Below are positions 1 to 7,176 of a stretch of DNA of 12,676 nt, in pieces. How positions within the stretch are numbered: the stretch's first letter is position 1; each line of letters begins with the position of its first letter. Below the pieces are notes generated by a model. The model saw only the letters and a list, made by a program, of their open reading frames with translations, did not search any database and was not told where the DNA came from. Both the position numbers and the translations under genes were made by a program. Source of the stretch: Dehalococcoidia bacterium (GTDB lineage Bacteria > Chloroflexota > Dehalococcoidia > JAENJB01). The stretch covers positions 1-12,676 of the forward strand of contig JAENJB010000019.1 in assembly GCA_016844565.1 (NCBI GenBank). Reading direction: 5' to 3'.

Positions 1-617
1 GGCTCCATTGCGCTGTGATGGATCCTGCCAGTGGAAAACCGGTTCTCCATCACCAGGTCGGCCTCCTTGAAGCCCTTCTCTACGTCCCCCTTGATTATAG
101 GGCGGTAGGCGTACACATTAGGCAGTTCTGGTTTATTCAGGAACTGAATGCGAAAGGGAAGCCGTCCATACTTCGGGTATTCCGGGTGCACCACCACAGG
201 AGGGTTAGGCTTGATCGCCTCTTCAGGGTCGAACACCGCCGGCAACTCCTCATAGTCCACCTTGATCAAACTGAGGGCGTCCTCGGCCGCCTCTACGCTC
301 TCCGCCGCCACTCCAGCCACCCCTTCTCCGGCAAACCGCACCACGTCCGAAGGGAAGATGGCCCGCTCCCTGGCGAGAAAGCCGAATCTCTCCGGTGGTG
401 CATCATTGCCGGTAACAACCGCCTTCACACCGCGATGTCTCTCCGCTCCAGAGCTATCGATGCGGAGGATACGGGCATGGGGATATGGGCTCCTCAGTAT
501 CTTACCATAGAGCATGCCCGGCACCTTCAGGTCAACGGCATACCGGGTGCTGCCGGTTACCTTATCCACGGCATCCACCCGCGGAATGCTATGACCTACG
601 ACGCAAAGCTCAGACAT
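1..617 (-). CDS. Molybdenum hydroxylase large (molybdopterin-binding) subunit, first copy, cut by window edge
   Basis: This is the N-terminal 205 codons of a xanthine dehydrogenase/aldehyde oxidase-family large subunit. The rest lies beyond base 1. The ATG at 617 is preceded by a purine-rich site (GGTGGAG) and lies only 18 bases after the stop of the upstream gene, so the two are almost certainly co-transcribed. The protein opens with the family's typical start (residues 1-30, PRVDAVDKVTG then TRYAVDLKVPGMLYGK). It continues through the 'a/b hammerhead' domain and reaches the HHSAMEP segment at the window edge, where the molybdopterin-binding domain would begin. By eye it is about three-quarters identical to the same region of the neighbouring gene at 636-2975, so it is a tandem paralogue. 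It is not the second half of a split subunit, because both proteins carry the same N-terminal domain. In the family these subunits hold the molybdopterin cytosine dinucleotide cofactor and hydroxylate N-heterocycles, aldehydes or aromatic CoA esters. The substrate is unknown. Confidence 0.9.
   Translation of the reverse strand, partial: MSELCVVGHSIPRVDAVDKVTGSTRYAVDLKVPGMLYGKILRSPYPHARILRIDSSGAERHRGVKAVVTGNDAPPERFGFLARERAIFPSDVVRFAGEGVAGVAAESVEAAEDALSLIKVDYEELPAVFDPEEAIKPNPPVVVHPEYPKYGRLPFRIQFLNKPELPNVYAYRPIIKGDVEKGFKEADLVMENRFSTGRIHHSAME
1..617 (-). repeat. Diverged tandem gene duplication (copy A; copy B at 2353-2975)
   Basis: Bases 1-617 align with 2353-2975 along their full length with one net six-base gap in the poorly conserved linker region. 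Stretches of perfect identity remain, for example the 32 bases at 280-311 and 2638-2669 (constant offset 2358) and the block ending in the 'ggcaccttcaggtc' words near 530 and 2890. At protein level the copies are about 75% identical by hand count. This is a duplicated gene pair and not a mobile repeat. Confidence 0.88.
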
Positions 618-635
618 TTCATGCCTCGCTCCACC

Positions 636-2975
636 TTACCCGCCAGCGTTGCGTTTCTTGAGGGCTTCCAGAACTTTCTCCTTTGTGATAGGAATGTCCT
701 TTATCCTTACGCCCACAGCGTTGAAGATAGCATTGGCAACCGCTGGCGCCTGGGGTACCATCACCCCCTCTGAGAACCCCTTGGCGCCATAAGGACCATC
801 GTCGTGATGCTCTGATGTCACCAGCGAGGAGGCCGCATCCTGATTGGCTGGCAGGTCGGATGCGGTAGGCATCTTATAGTCCATGAAATTGGGCGTCTCC
901 AGCCTACCCTTCCTCACGGCCACTTCCTCAGAGAGAGCGCTGCCAAGGGCCATCGCGCGGCCGCTTTCTATTTGCCCCTCACACATCTTCGGGTTTATGG
1001 GCTGGCCCATGTCAAATGAGTCTGCTATGCGCAGGACCTTGACCTCGCCTGTCTCTATATTGACTGAAACCTCAGCCGCGGTAGCGCCATAGCCATAACC
1101 CATGACCGGCCTCTTTGCCTGTCCGGTATCCAGATTCTCGCTGGCGACCGGGGCCGTGTAAACCCCCCGGCCCACAAGCTCCCCATCCTTTACCAAGTAA
1201 CCGAGCGGCGTGAAGAGTTCGGACACCCTGATCGCTCTCTCCGGCACTCCCTTTACATAAACCACGCCATCGTTTATGCCCAGCCCATCCACCGGCACCC
1301 CAAGCTTACTCGCCGCCAGCCCAAAGAGCTGCCTCTTGGCATCCTGACAGGCCAGGCGAAGGGCATTGCCGGTATTCATCGTGATGCGGCTACCTATGGT
1401 GCCGAACTCGTAATCAGTCTGAGCAGTATCTGTGTGCACCAGTTTAACTCTGTGCACCGAGGTCTCGAATTCCTCAGCCGCTATCTGAGAAAGGACAGTA
1501 TTGCAGCCCTGTCCCTGCTCGTGGGCGCTGTGGCGCACTTCGATGGCGCCATCCTCGTGCACCTTTACCAGTACCACCGAACTGGTGCCGCCGACAATCA
1601 TGCGGTTGGCTATGGCAACGCCCTTACCTCTTCTCCACGGGCCTTCTCCCCTGGGCGCCTCTTTGCTCCAGTCTATCCATCCGGTCACCTTGTCCAGGCA
1701 ATCCTTCACGCCGATGCTATGGACTGGCATGCCGCAGCCATCTTCCTCCCCTTCCATTAAGATGTTCTTCCGCCTGATCTCGGTAGGGTCCATCTCGAGC
1801 TTTTCCGCCAGCATGTCCATTTGGCTCTCAATGGCCCACTGGACCTGGGTCGAACCAAAGCCCCTGAAAGGCACTGCCGGCGGCTCATTGGTGGCGACAG
1901 CATAAGAGTCCACCTTGAAATTGGGCACACGATAGGTGGCCGAAGCGCCAAAGGTGAGGCTCCGGGCCACCGCAGCCATGAGACCGCAATAGGCTCCACC
2001 GTGCACGATAGCCTTGACATGCCGGGCTACCAGGGTGCCATCCTTCTTCACCCCGTCCTTGATGTAAACGACCAGCGGCTCACGGGTGCCCCCGTCAATA
2101 AGAAACTCCTCCCGCGTTAGGACCAGCTTGACAGGCCTCCTTGCCTTTTGGGCCATGAGGGCGGCCTCGGCTGCCTGAGTAGCTTCTCCTCTGGCGCCGA
2201 AGCTTCCACCACTCAAGGGCGTCACAATCCTCACCTTTGAAGGAGGAAGTCCAAAGAGGGTACAGAGCATAGCTCTAACCCTGAAGAGCATGGTTGAGGC
2301 CGTCCACACTGTCAGGCTGCCGTCCGGCCCGAAGGAAGCAATAGCACTAAGCGGCTCCATAGCACCATGGTGTATCCTGGCAGTGGAGAAGCGGTTCTCC
2401 AGCACCAGGTCGGCCTCCCTGAAACCTCTCTCCACGTCACCGCGGATTATGGGACGATAGCCATAAATGTTGGGGGACTGTGGTATGCCGCGAAGGCTGT
2501 CAGGGGGAGGCAGGGGTTGGCGGACATACTTGGAGAAGTCCGCGTGCACCGCCACCGGAGGATTGGGCTTCATTGCCTCTTCAGGGTCGAACACCGCCGC
2601 CAGTTCCTCGTAATCCACCTTAATCAGGCGGAGGGCTTCCTCGGCCGCCTCTACGCTCTCCGCCGCCACACCGGCGACTCCTTCCCCGACAAAGCGCACC
2701 ACGTCAGTCGGGAAAATCGACCGCTCCCTCGCCAGAAAGCCGTACTTCTCCACCGGAGAATCCTTGCCAGTCACCACCGCCTTCACACCAGGGTACCGTT
2801 CCGCTTCCGACGTGTCGATATGGATGATGCGGGCGTTGGGATAGGGACTCCTGAGAAGCTTGCCGTAGAGCATGCCCGGCACCTTCAGGTCCACGCCATA
2901 CCGCGTTCTGCCGGTCACCTTGTCAAGGGCATCCACCCGTGGTACACTCTGACCAACGACAGAAAGCTCAGCCAT
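636..2975 (-). CDS. Molybdenum hydroxylase large (molybdopterin-binding) subunit, full-length
   Basis: This 779-residue protein matches the usual length of stand-alone large subunits of the xanthine dehydrogenase/aldehyde oxidase/CoxL/HcrA family. Residues 1-130 are the a/b hammerhead domain. The rest is the two-part molybdopterin-binding region. Visible landmarks are HHGAMEP (202-208), the glycine-rich GGSFGARGE loop (256-264), PFRGFG (369-374, equivalent to the conserved substrate-site arginine loop), EQGQG (486-490), and GAKGFSE (730-736), whose Glu736 corresponds to the catalytic glutamate of the family. The ATG at 2975 has a strong AGGAGG site. The protein should work with a 2Fe-2S subunit and an FAD subunit. 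Neither is adjacent, but an FAD subunit begins at 12539 on the other strand. Family knowledge supports hydroxylation by water-derived oxygen. The substrate (purine, nicotinate-like heterocycle, aldehyde or aromatic CoA ester) is not decided by anything visible here. Confidence 0.93.
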   Translation of the reverse strand: MAELSVVGQSVPRVDALDKVTGRTRYGVDLKVPGMLYGKLLRSPYPNARIIHIDTSEAERYPGVKAVVTGKDSPVEKYGFLARERSIFPTDVVRFVGEGVAGVAAESVEAAEEALRLIKVDYEELAAVFDPEEAMKPNPPVAVHADFSKYVRQPLPPPDSLRGIPQSPNIYGYRPIIRGDVERGFREADLVLENRFSTARIHHGAMEPLSAIASFGPDGSLTVWTASTMLFRVRAMLCTLFGLPPSKVRIVTPLSGGSFGARGEATQAAEAALMAQKARRPVKLVLTREEFLIDGGTREPLVVYIKDGVKKDGTLVARHVKAIVHGGAYCGLMAAVARSLTFGASATYRVPNFKVDSYAVATNEPPAVPFRGFGSTQVQWAIESQMDMLAEKLEMDPTEIRRKNILMEGEEDGCGMPVHSIGVKDCLDKVTGWIDWSKEAPRGEGPWRRGKGVAIANRMIVGGTSSVVLVKVHEDGAIEVRHSAHEQGQGCNTVLSQIAAEEFETSVHRVKLVHTDTAQTDYEFGTIGSRITMNTGNALRLACQDAKRQLFGLAASKLGVPVDGLGINDGVVYVKGVPERAIRVSELFTPLGYLVKDGELVGRGVYTAPVASENLDTGQAKRPVMGYGYGATAAEVSVNIETGEVKVLRIADSFDMGQPINPKMCEGQIESGRAMALGSALSEEVAVRKGRLETPNFMDYKMPTASDLPANQDAASSLVTSEHHDDGPYGAKGFSEGVMVPQAPAVANAIFNAVGVRIKDIPITKEKVLEALKKRNAGG

Positions 2976-3090
2976 GTCCCCCTCCTAAAAGCCTATTCCA
3001 GCAATTCAGATATGCTCATGCGGCAGCACATCGTCGAAGCCACCAAATCATGTCCTCGGAGCTGCCCTCACCGTTGCCCCGCATCCCTCA

Positions 3091-4071
3091 TTATTTCAGG
3101 CGCAACACACTCCTGGCATTGCCGGTGAAGATGGCTTCCTTTTCCTCAGGCGTGATGGCCATGTCCTCGATAGACTGGATGGTGTTCTCGTAGAGAGTAT
3201 CGCCATAGCCTGATGGCGAACCATACGGCATGTCGCTGGCGAAGAGAAGACGATAGGCGCCGAAGAAATCATGCGCGCACATCAGGCCGGCGGTGTTGCC
3301 TGCGTTGGCGATATCGTTGTAGAACATGCGGAAGTAGTCCGCGGGGTGCTTTTTCAGCCGGACGATGAAGTCTTCCTTCCTCTCCGCCGCCGGGTCGTAC
3401 CAGTTGTGGATGCGGTAGGCGTTGAAAGGTAACATAGCGCCGGCATGGTGCGTGATGAACTTGATATTCGGGAAGCGGTCGAAGACGCCACTGAAGACCA
3501 GTCTGGTCATGGCGAGGGTAGTCTGATAGGGCCAGCCCCAGAGTCCCCAGATAAGGTATTTCGAGACGCTCTCGCCGTCGTAGTCAGGCTGCGTCGGGCC
3601 GCCCATCGGGTGAAGGAATATGGGAAGGTCATACTGCGCCATCTTCTCGTACAGGTATGTGAACTGAGGCAGGTCGAGGGGCCTCTTCACCATGGCGGTT
3701 ATCATTATACCCTTGCTACCGAGGCCCATGACAGTTCTATCGGTTTCCTTCAGAGCTGAGTCGATGTCGCTGAGCGGTATGTTGGCCACGAAGCCGGCGA
3801 ACCTGTCGGGATACTTATCGGCAATCTCCGCCATGCCGTTGTTATTGACCCGCGCCAACTCATAGACAGCCCCGGTCTCGCCTGCGTCTTCAAGCGAGTG
3901 AGGTTGCGACAGGACCTGGAGCACGTCGGGATACCGGTCCATCACCCGGAACCTGGCATCGAGGCTATCCAGAACGGGCGACTGCTGTAAGGCAATCCTG
4001 CCTGAGGCAATACGGGATACAGCCTCTCTGAGCCCTGGCGGAACGATGTGGGCCGATATGTCTATCTTCAT
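3091..4071 (-). CDS. Amidohydrolase-2 family protein (ACMSD/resorcylate decarboxylase-like TIM barrel)
   Basis: This 326-residue protein belongs to the metal-dependent amidohydrolase group that includes aminocarboxymuconate-semialdehyde decarboxylase and gamma-resorcylate decarboxylase. I start it at the ATG at 4071, which has GGAAGGGG about six bases upstream. An in-frame GTG at 4092 would add seven residues but overlaps that site. The usual N-terminal D-x-H-x-H metal motif reads D4-I-S6-A-H8, so the first histidine is a serine. The other barrel landmarks are present: FLHPMGG (His154), FITHHAG (His208/His209) and LLFASDMPYG (Asp280). Family members decarboxylate or hydrolyse aromatic or ring-opened carboxylates, which suits a pathway next to molybdenum hydroxylases. 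The missing histidine makes the exact chemistry uncertain. A promoter candidate lies at 4136-4165. The molybdenum hydroxylase gene follows after 115 bases, in which I see no convincing promoter, so the two may be co-transcribed. Confidence 0.88.
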   Translation of the reverse strand: MKIDISAHIVPPGLREAVSRIASGRIALQQSPVLDSLDARFRVMDRYPDVLQVLSQPHSLEDAGETGAVYELARVNNNGMAEIADKYPDRFAGFVANIPLSDIDSALKETDRTVMGLGSKGIMITAMVKRPLDLPQFTYLYEKMAQYDLPIFLHPMGGPTQPDYDGESVSKYLIWGLWGWPYQTTLAMTRLVFSGVFDRFPNIKFITHHAGAMLPFNAYRIHNWYDPAAERKEDFIVRLKKHPADYFRMFYNDIANAGNTAGLMCAHDFFGAYRLLFASDMPYGSPSGYGDTLYENTIQSIEDMAITPEEKEAIFTGNARSVLRLK

Positions 4072-4135
4072 TACTGGCCCCTTCCACTCCACTTTTCAGA
4101 GTCAGGGATTTGGCTCAACGAGGCCCAGAGAGGCG

Positions 4136-4165
4136 ATGCTAACATCATTCGTTGGAGCGTGTCAA
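4136..4165 (-). promoter_or_regulatory. Housekeeping-type promoter candidate for the amidohydrolase gene
   Basis: Read on the minus strand, a perfect TTGACA (4165-4160) is followed after 18 bases by TAGCAT (4141-4136, four of six consensus matches). It lies about 65 bases upstream of the ATG at 4071. The -35 hexamer sits inside a perfect inverted repeat (4159-4170). No transcript data are available. Confidence 0.5.
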
Positions 4166-4184
4166 GACACACGACAACAGTTGT
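4159..4184. promoter_or_regulatory. Two short palindromes at the amidohydrolase promoter, possible operator
   Basis: GTGTC-AA-GACAC (4159-4170) is a perfect 5+2+5 inverted repeat that covers most of the -35 hexamer. Four bases further upstream relative to transcription lies ACAAC-A-GTTGT (4174-4184), a perfect 5+1+5 palindrome. Their size and position would suit binding of a dimeric repressor or activator. No regulator gene is present in the window, and 10-base palindromes can arise by chance. Confidence 0.3.
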
Positions 4185-4230
4185 TGATGTATCATTTTGG
4201 ATAGCTTAAGGAAGGCACTTGTGACCCGTA

Positions 4231-4308
4231 CCCTGAAATAGCAGGGAGTCCAGCACATTCTACCTGGTGATGGGCAGGTCATTTAATCGTACGCCCACGG
4301 GCTGGACT
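4231..4308 (-). other. Cluster of inverted repeats after the binding-protein gene (possible 3' RNA structure)
   Basis: Downstream of the binding-protein stop codon there is an eight-base inverted repeat, agtccagc (4247-4254) with gctggact (4301-4308). It encloses a smaller hairpin, acctg (4262-4266) with caggt (4275-4279), and is flanked by ccctg/caggg (4231-4235 and 4242-4246). No run of T follows on the minus strand, so it is not a classical intrinsic terminator. It could protect the 3' end of the transcript or be chance. The rest of the 277-base interval 4072-4348 holds only the promoter and palindromes listed separately. Confidence 0.25.
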
Positions 4309-4348
4309 TATTCCCTCGCGGCGTCCTCTTTAGTCGGCCCGGATCGCG

Positions 4349-5482
4349 CTATCGCGCCCCGAAGACCAAGGTGGCGAAATCGGTGCCCTTCTTTGGTCCT
4401 GCCAGGTCCGAGTTGTTCGCCGGCTCCAACAAGGTAAACGTGGCGAGGTTCAACTCCGGAATCCTGATCCAGTTCTCCTGGACGTCATTCCTGACGGTGT
4501 AGTTGTCCGTTGCCTTGCCTATCTCCACCTGCCCCTCCTTGCTGAACATCCAGTTAAAGACCACGAGCGCCGCATTAGGGTGGGGCGCATTCTTCACCAG
4601 GTTGACGCCATTGATGTAGTAGGAGGTCCCTCCCTCCAGGTGAGCGATCTGCACCGGGGCGCCGGCCTTTATGGCCGCGACGGTCCGAGAGAACGCCGGG
4701 AACAGGGCCATGTACTTCTCGCCGAGGGCCACCTGGGAGACCGGCAGGTCATAGCTCACGTGCATGGGGATGCGCTGGGCCGCCATCTTCTTCCAGAACT
4801 CCTCGCCCAGAGACGAGAAGATGAACATGCCGGACGTCCCCGGCCCGCTGCCCTGCCGGGCCTCGGTCATGGCTATCTTGTCCCTCCACTTCGGGTCAAG
4901 CAGGTCGTTCCATGTTCGGATCTCGCCCTTCTTCACGATGTCGCTGTTGATAATCAGGGAAGGCGTGATGCTTGTGCCGAAGACCCAAACGTTCTTGGTC
5001 GGGTCGTACTTGTTCGGGTTGAGCCTCCATACCGCCTTGGATTTCAGTTCGGGGAGGAGGGCATCGTTAACGGTCTCTGTGTACTCCTTCTTCAGCAGGT
5101 TAAGGTTGTTTGTCCAGCCGCTGATGAAGATGTCGGCGAACATGGCTTTCGCCCGCTGTTCCGTCTCGACCTTCAGTTCCAGCGCCGCACCGTTGCCTGA
5201 GATAATCTCCACCTTGATTTTGTACTTGTTCATGGCCTCCTGCAGAGCGGGCGCCCAGCTCGCCCCCAGCACGTTGTAGAGGGTGACCGTGCCCTCTTTG
5301 GTGGCTGCCGCCACGATCTTGTCCCACTCGCTGGCCGGAGCGGCCGGCGCCGGCTGCGGCGATGGCGCAGGGCTGGGAGCAGTCGGCCCAGTTGCAGCGG
5401 GAGCGGCTTTGGGAGCACAAGCAGAAAAGAAAAGGCTAAAGACCAAGACAATGCTTCCTAACCAGTAGACGAAACTTCTCAT
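4349..5482 (-). CDS. ABC transporter substrate-binding lipoprotein, FbpA-like (orphan)
   Basis: This 377-residue extracellular solute-binding protein is of the type used by iron(III), polyamine, thiamine and related ABC importers. I chose the ATG at 5482. It has a strong GAGGAGG site and begins directly with a signal peptide (MRSFVYWLGS then a hydrophobic run) ending in the lipobox FSAC, which would anchor the protein by its cysteine. An upstream in-frame extension to 5578 would bury the signal peptide and cross the promoter. After the cysteine comes a low-complexity Pro/Ala linker of about 30 residues, then the binding domain starting at SEWDKIVAAATKEGTVTLYN. Further family-like segments are TWNDLLDPKWRDKIAM and the C-terminal FNWMFSKEGQ. 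No ABC permease or ATPase gene is in the window, so its partners must lie elsewhere or it acts as a sensor-type binding protein. The ligand cannot be read from sequence. It has its own promoter candidate at 5557-5585. Confidence 0.9.
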   Translation of the reverse strand: MRSFVYWLGSIVLVFSLFFSACAPKAAPAATGPTAPSPAPSPQPAPAAPASEWDKIVAAATKEGTVTLYNVLGASWAPALQEAMNKYKIKVEIISGNGAALELKVETEQRAKAMFADIFISGWTNNLNLLKKEYTETVNDALLPELKSKAVWRLNPNKYDPTKNVWVFGTSITPSLIINSDIVKKGEIRTWNDLLDPKWRDKIAMTEARQGSGPGTSGMFIFSSLGEEFWKKMAAQRIPMHVSYDLPVSQVALGEKYMALFPAFSRTVAAIKAGAPVQIAHLEGGTSYYINGVNLVKNAPHPNAALVVFNWMFSKEGQVEIGKATDNYTVRNDVQENWIRIPELNLATFTLLEPANNSDLAGPKKGTDFATLVFGAR

Positions 5483-5556
5483 TAACCCGACCTCCTCTAT
5501 ACGTTCTGGATGCTGAAAGAGTGGAAACCCAATCTCTCGTTTCTGATGATACGAAA

Positions 5557-5585
5557 AGATTAGAGCAACTCTGCCCAAAAGTCAA
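5557..5585 (-). promoter_or_regulatory. Promoter candidate for the FbpA-like binding-protein gene
   Basis: On the minus strand TTGACT (5585-5580) is followed after exactly 17 bases by TAATCT (5562-5557). A TATCAT lies slightly further downstream as an alternative -10. The site is about 75 bases upstream of the ATG at 5482, inside a relatively AT-rich stretch between this gene and the oxidoreductase. It suggests separate initiation for the binding protein. Confidence 0.45.
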
Positions 5586-5631
5586 TATCTTAAGAAAACA
5601 AAACACACTGGCTAGAGGCTTCTGTTCCCGG

Positions 5632-6918
5632 TCAGATTAGCTTCTGCGCCAGGACCCCTGTCAGACCCAGGTCCTTTATCCTCCGGTGAATCGCCCTGAT
5701 ATCAGTAGTATAAAGCCCGCTTTGCTTCATCTTTTCAAAATAATCCAGATGGGCGAACGAGTATTGCAGGTTCAGGCTACCGGGGATATCCATCATCTCA
5801 CCGGTGAAGCTGATGAAGTCTCCAATAGCAGTGCTTCGCGGCAAGGTCACCAGTTCCTTACCGGCGGCAGCGCGCGCAGCGTTGTGGCCGGCCAGGATGC
5901 CCGTCACTATCACCTCGGCAATGCCACCCATCGGGCCTGCCTTCTGGCCGGCGGCAAAGAGGTTGACATAGCCTTTGACTCGCAGGGTGTCCTCACGAGG
6001 AGCCATCGAGATACAATTTATCTTGTTACCTCTGCCCATGCCCATCGGGTTTTCCACGACTGCTCTCTCTAAACCCGGTATCTTCCGCAGTTGATCCGGC
6101 GTCATCGCGCCATTGCCCACGCACTTGGCGACAACGCCAATATCCACCAGGTTAAGATGCTCCATCTGACGCTGGCTGCGAACACCGCCAATACTGTAAA
6201 GCTGCGTAGCGTCAATGAGCTCGCGAGGCAGGGGGATGCTGATCGCCCCCTCCTTCTCCAGACGGGTTAGCAGCACCGGGTCCAGGCTTGCCTTATACAG
6301 AGACATGCCCGCCTCGACGTGGCCGGGCGTTCCATCGGGACGGCGGAGCACCATCTCCGGCGCCCCGGCTTTGGTGGCGATGCTCACCCGGTCGCCGAAA
6401 GTGGGGCAGCGGTGAGTTACACACATGGCGCACGCACCACCGTACCGGGCACATATGCTTACCCCCCCGGCTCCCCCGGAGCAATCCACAAAAGTATCCC
6501 CCTCTACCAGCCCTTTCCGGCCTACCCTTACAGCCTTGAGCCTGCCATCCTCCCTCGTCACATCGGTTACCCGGTGCTCCAGGCGCAAGTCAACGCCGGC
6601 GACCTGCACCACCCGGCGCACTATAGGCTCTGCCGCAATAACGTTGTACACATAACCGGAAGCTTCGTCCACGATATTGGCGCGATGCAGAACGATAGAT
6701 TCCAGAGCCTCGAAGATTTCTCCCCCACCCAGGGCCTTGGCTTCCTCAGCGGCAACCAGCTTGCCATTGTAGTTCATCCGCCCCGCCCTGACGCCGCTGG
6801 CAATCACGAAGTCCATCCGCTCCAGCAAGACAACCTCCGCACCCGCTTTGGCAGCCGATACAGCAGCTGCACATCCGGCAAAACCTCCACCGACAACAAC
6901 TACCCTCGGCCTATTCAT
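5632..6918 (-). CDS. FAD-dependent oxidoreductase with a cysteine cluster
   Basis: This is a 428-residue flavoprotein. The N-terminal Rossmann motif is clear: VVVVGGGFAG with G10, G12 and G15, then LLER ending at Glu33/Arg34. A second FAD-contact segment lies near the C-terminus (YVNLFAAGQKAGPMGGIAE, then GILAGHNAAR). It resembles the FAD-dependent oxidoreductase superfamily and shares the style of its C-terminal motif with MnmG/TrmFO, but it is too short and has the wrong context for those. Between the two parts are cysteines at 146, 156, 163, 166 and 171, giving C-x6-C-x2-C-x4-C after Cys156. This could bind an iron-sulfur cluster or form a redox-active thiol site. The ATG at 6918 has GGAGGT eight bases upstream. 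It is transcribed divergently from the FrdA-like flavoprotein at 7177, with a promoter candidate at 7010-7039. The reaction is unknown. Oxidation or reduction of an intermediate in the surrounding pathway is the simplest inference. Confidence 0.85.
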   Translation of the reverse strand: MNRPRVVVVGGGFAGCAAAVSAAKAGAEVVLLERMDFVIASGVRAGRMNYNGKLVAAEEAKALGGGEIFEALESIVLHRANIVDEASGYVYNVIAAEPIVRRVVQVAGVDLRLEHRVTDVTREDGRLKAVRVGRKGLVEGDTFVDCSGGAGGVSICARYGGACAMCVTHRCPTFGDRVSIATKAGAPEMVLRRPDGTPGHVEAGMSLYKASLDPVLLTRLEKEGAISIPLPRELIDATQLYSIGGVRSQRQMEHLNLVDIGVVAKCVGNGAMTPDQLRKIPGLERAVVENPMGMGRGNKINCISMAPREDTLRVKGYVNLFAAGQKAGPMGGIAEVIVTGILAGHNAARAAAGKELVTLPRSTAIGDFISFTGEMMDIPGSLNLQYSFAHLDYFEKMKQSGLYTTDIRAIHRRIKDLGLTGVLAQKLI

Positions 6919-7009
6919 GAAGCGGTACCTCCATTGTCAATCAATCCAAGACTGCTTTACCATTTCAACTCAGAGTGAAGCTCTCTCATCCCATCCGGTC
7001 TCGGCACCC

Positions 7010-7039
7010 ATGGTATGTCTCACTGCACGCGGGTGTCAA
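7010..7039 (-). promoter_or_regulatory. Promoter candidate for the FAD oxidoreductase gene (leftward)
   Basis: On the minus strand a perfect TTGACA (7039-7034) is followed after 18 bases by TACCAT (7015-7010, four of six consensus matches), about 92 bases upstream of the ATG at 6918. The -35 context CTTGACAC is the same as at the amidohydrolase promoter. Confidence 0.45.
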
Positions 7040-7101
7040 GCCAACCCGCAAGGAGTGATGTGAACGGAGATATCCCCCGGTGAGTGACACAGCCGCGTGC
7101 C

Positions 7102-7130
7102 TTTACCATTCGATTCAAAAGCTCTATGAT
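7102..7130 (+). promoter_or_regulatory. Promoter candidate for the FrdA-like flavoprotein gene (rightward)
   Basis: TTTACC (7102-7107, four of six matches to the -35 consensus) is followed after exactly 17 bases by TATGAT (7125-7130, five of six matches). The ATG at 7177 is 46 bases downstream. The site is back to back with the leftward promoter at 7010-7039 in the 258-base divergent region. Confidence 0.4.
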
Positions 7131-7176
7131 GGCAACCAGGATCCGAATATGGAATTCCGGGAGGTGGAAGACCGCG

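Noticed and set aside
1..2975. The two large subunits as a split molybdopterin subunit, as in nicotinate dehydrogenase NdhL/NdhM
   Set aside because: Both proteins carry the same N-terminal domain, and the one at 636-2975 is full length, so this is duplication and not a split.
2367..3128. Long open frame antisense to the large-subunit gene (about 250 codons), with a similar one at 15-773
   Set aside because: Both are shadows of the same conserved coding region in the duplicated genes. They resemble each other only because the sense genes do, and they show no recognisable protein family.
4231..4246. Intrinsic terminator from the ccctg/caggg hairpin
   Set aside because: The stem is only five base pairs and no T-run follows on either strand.
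5483..5578. N-terminal extension of the FbpA-like binding protein to 5578
   Set aside because: It would place 32 residues ahead of a normal lipoprotein signal peptide and overlap the promoter. The ATG at 5482 has a far better ribosome-binding site.
5632..6918. FAD protein as MnmG or TrmFO (tRNA modification)
   Set aside because: The C-terminal FAD motif is similar, but the cysteine cluster, the length and the catabolic neighbourhood do not fit.
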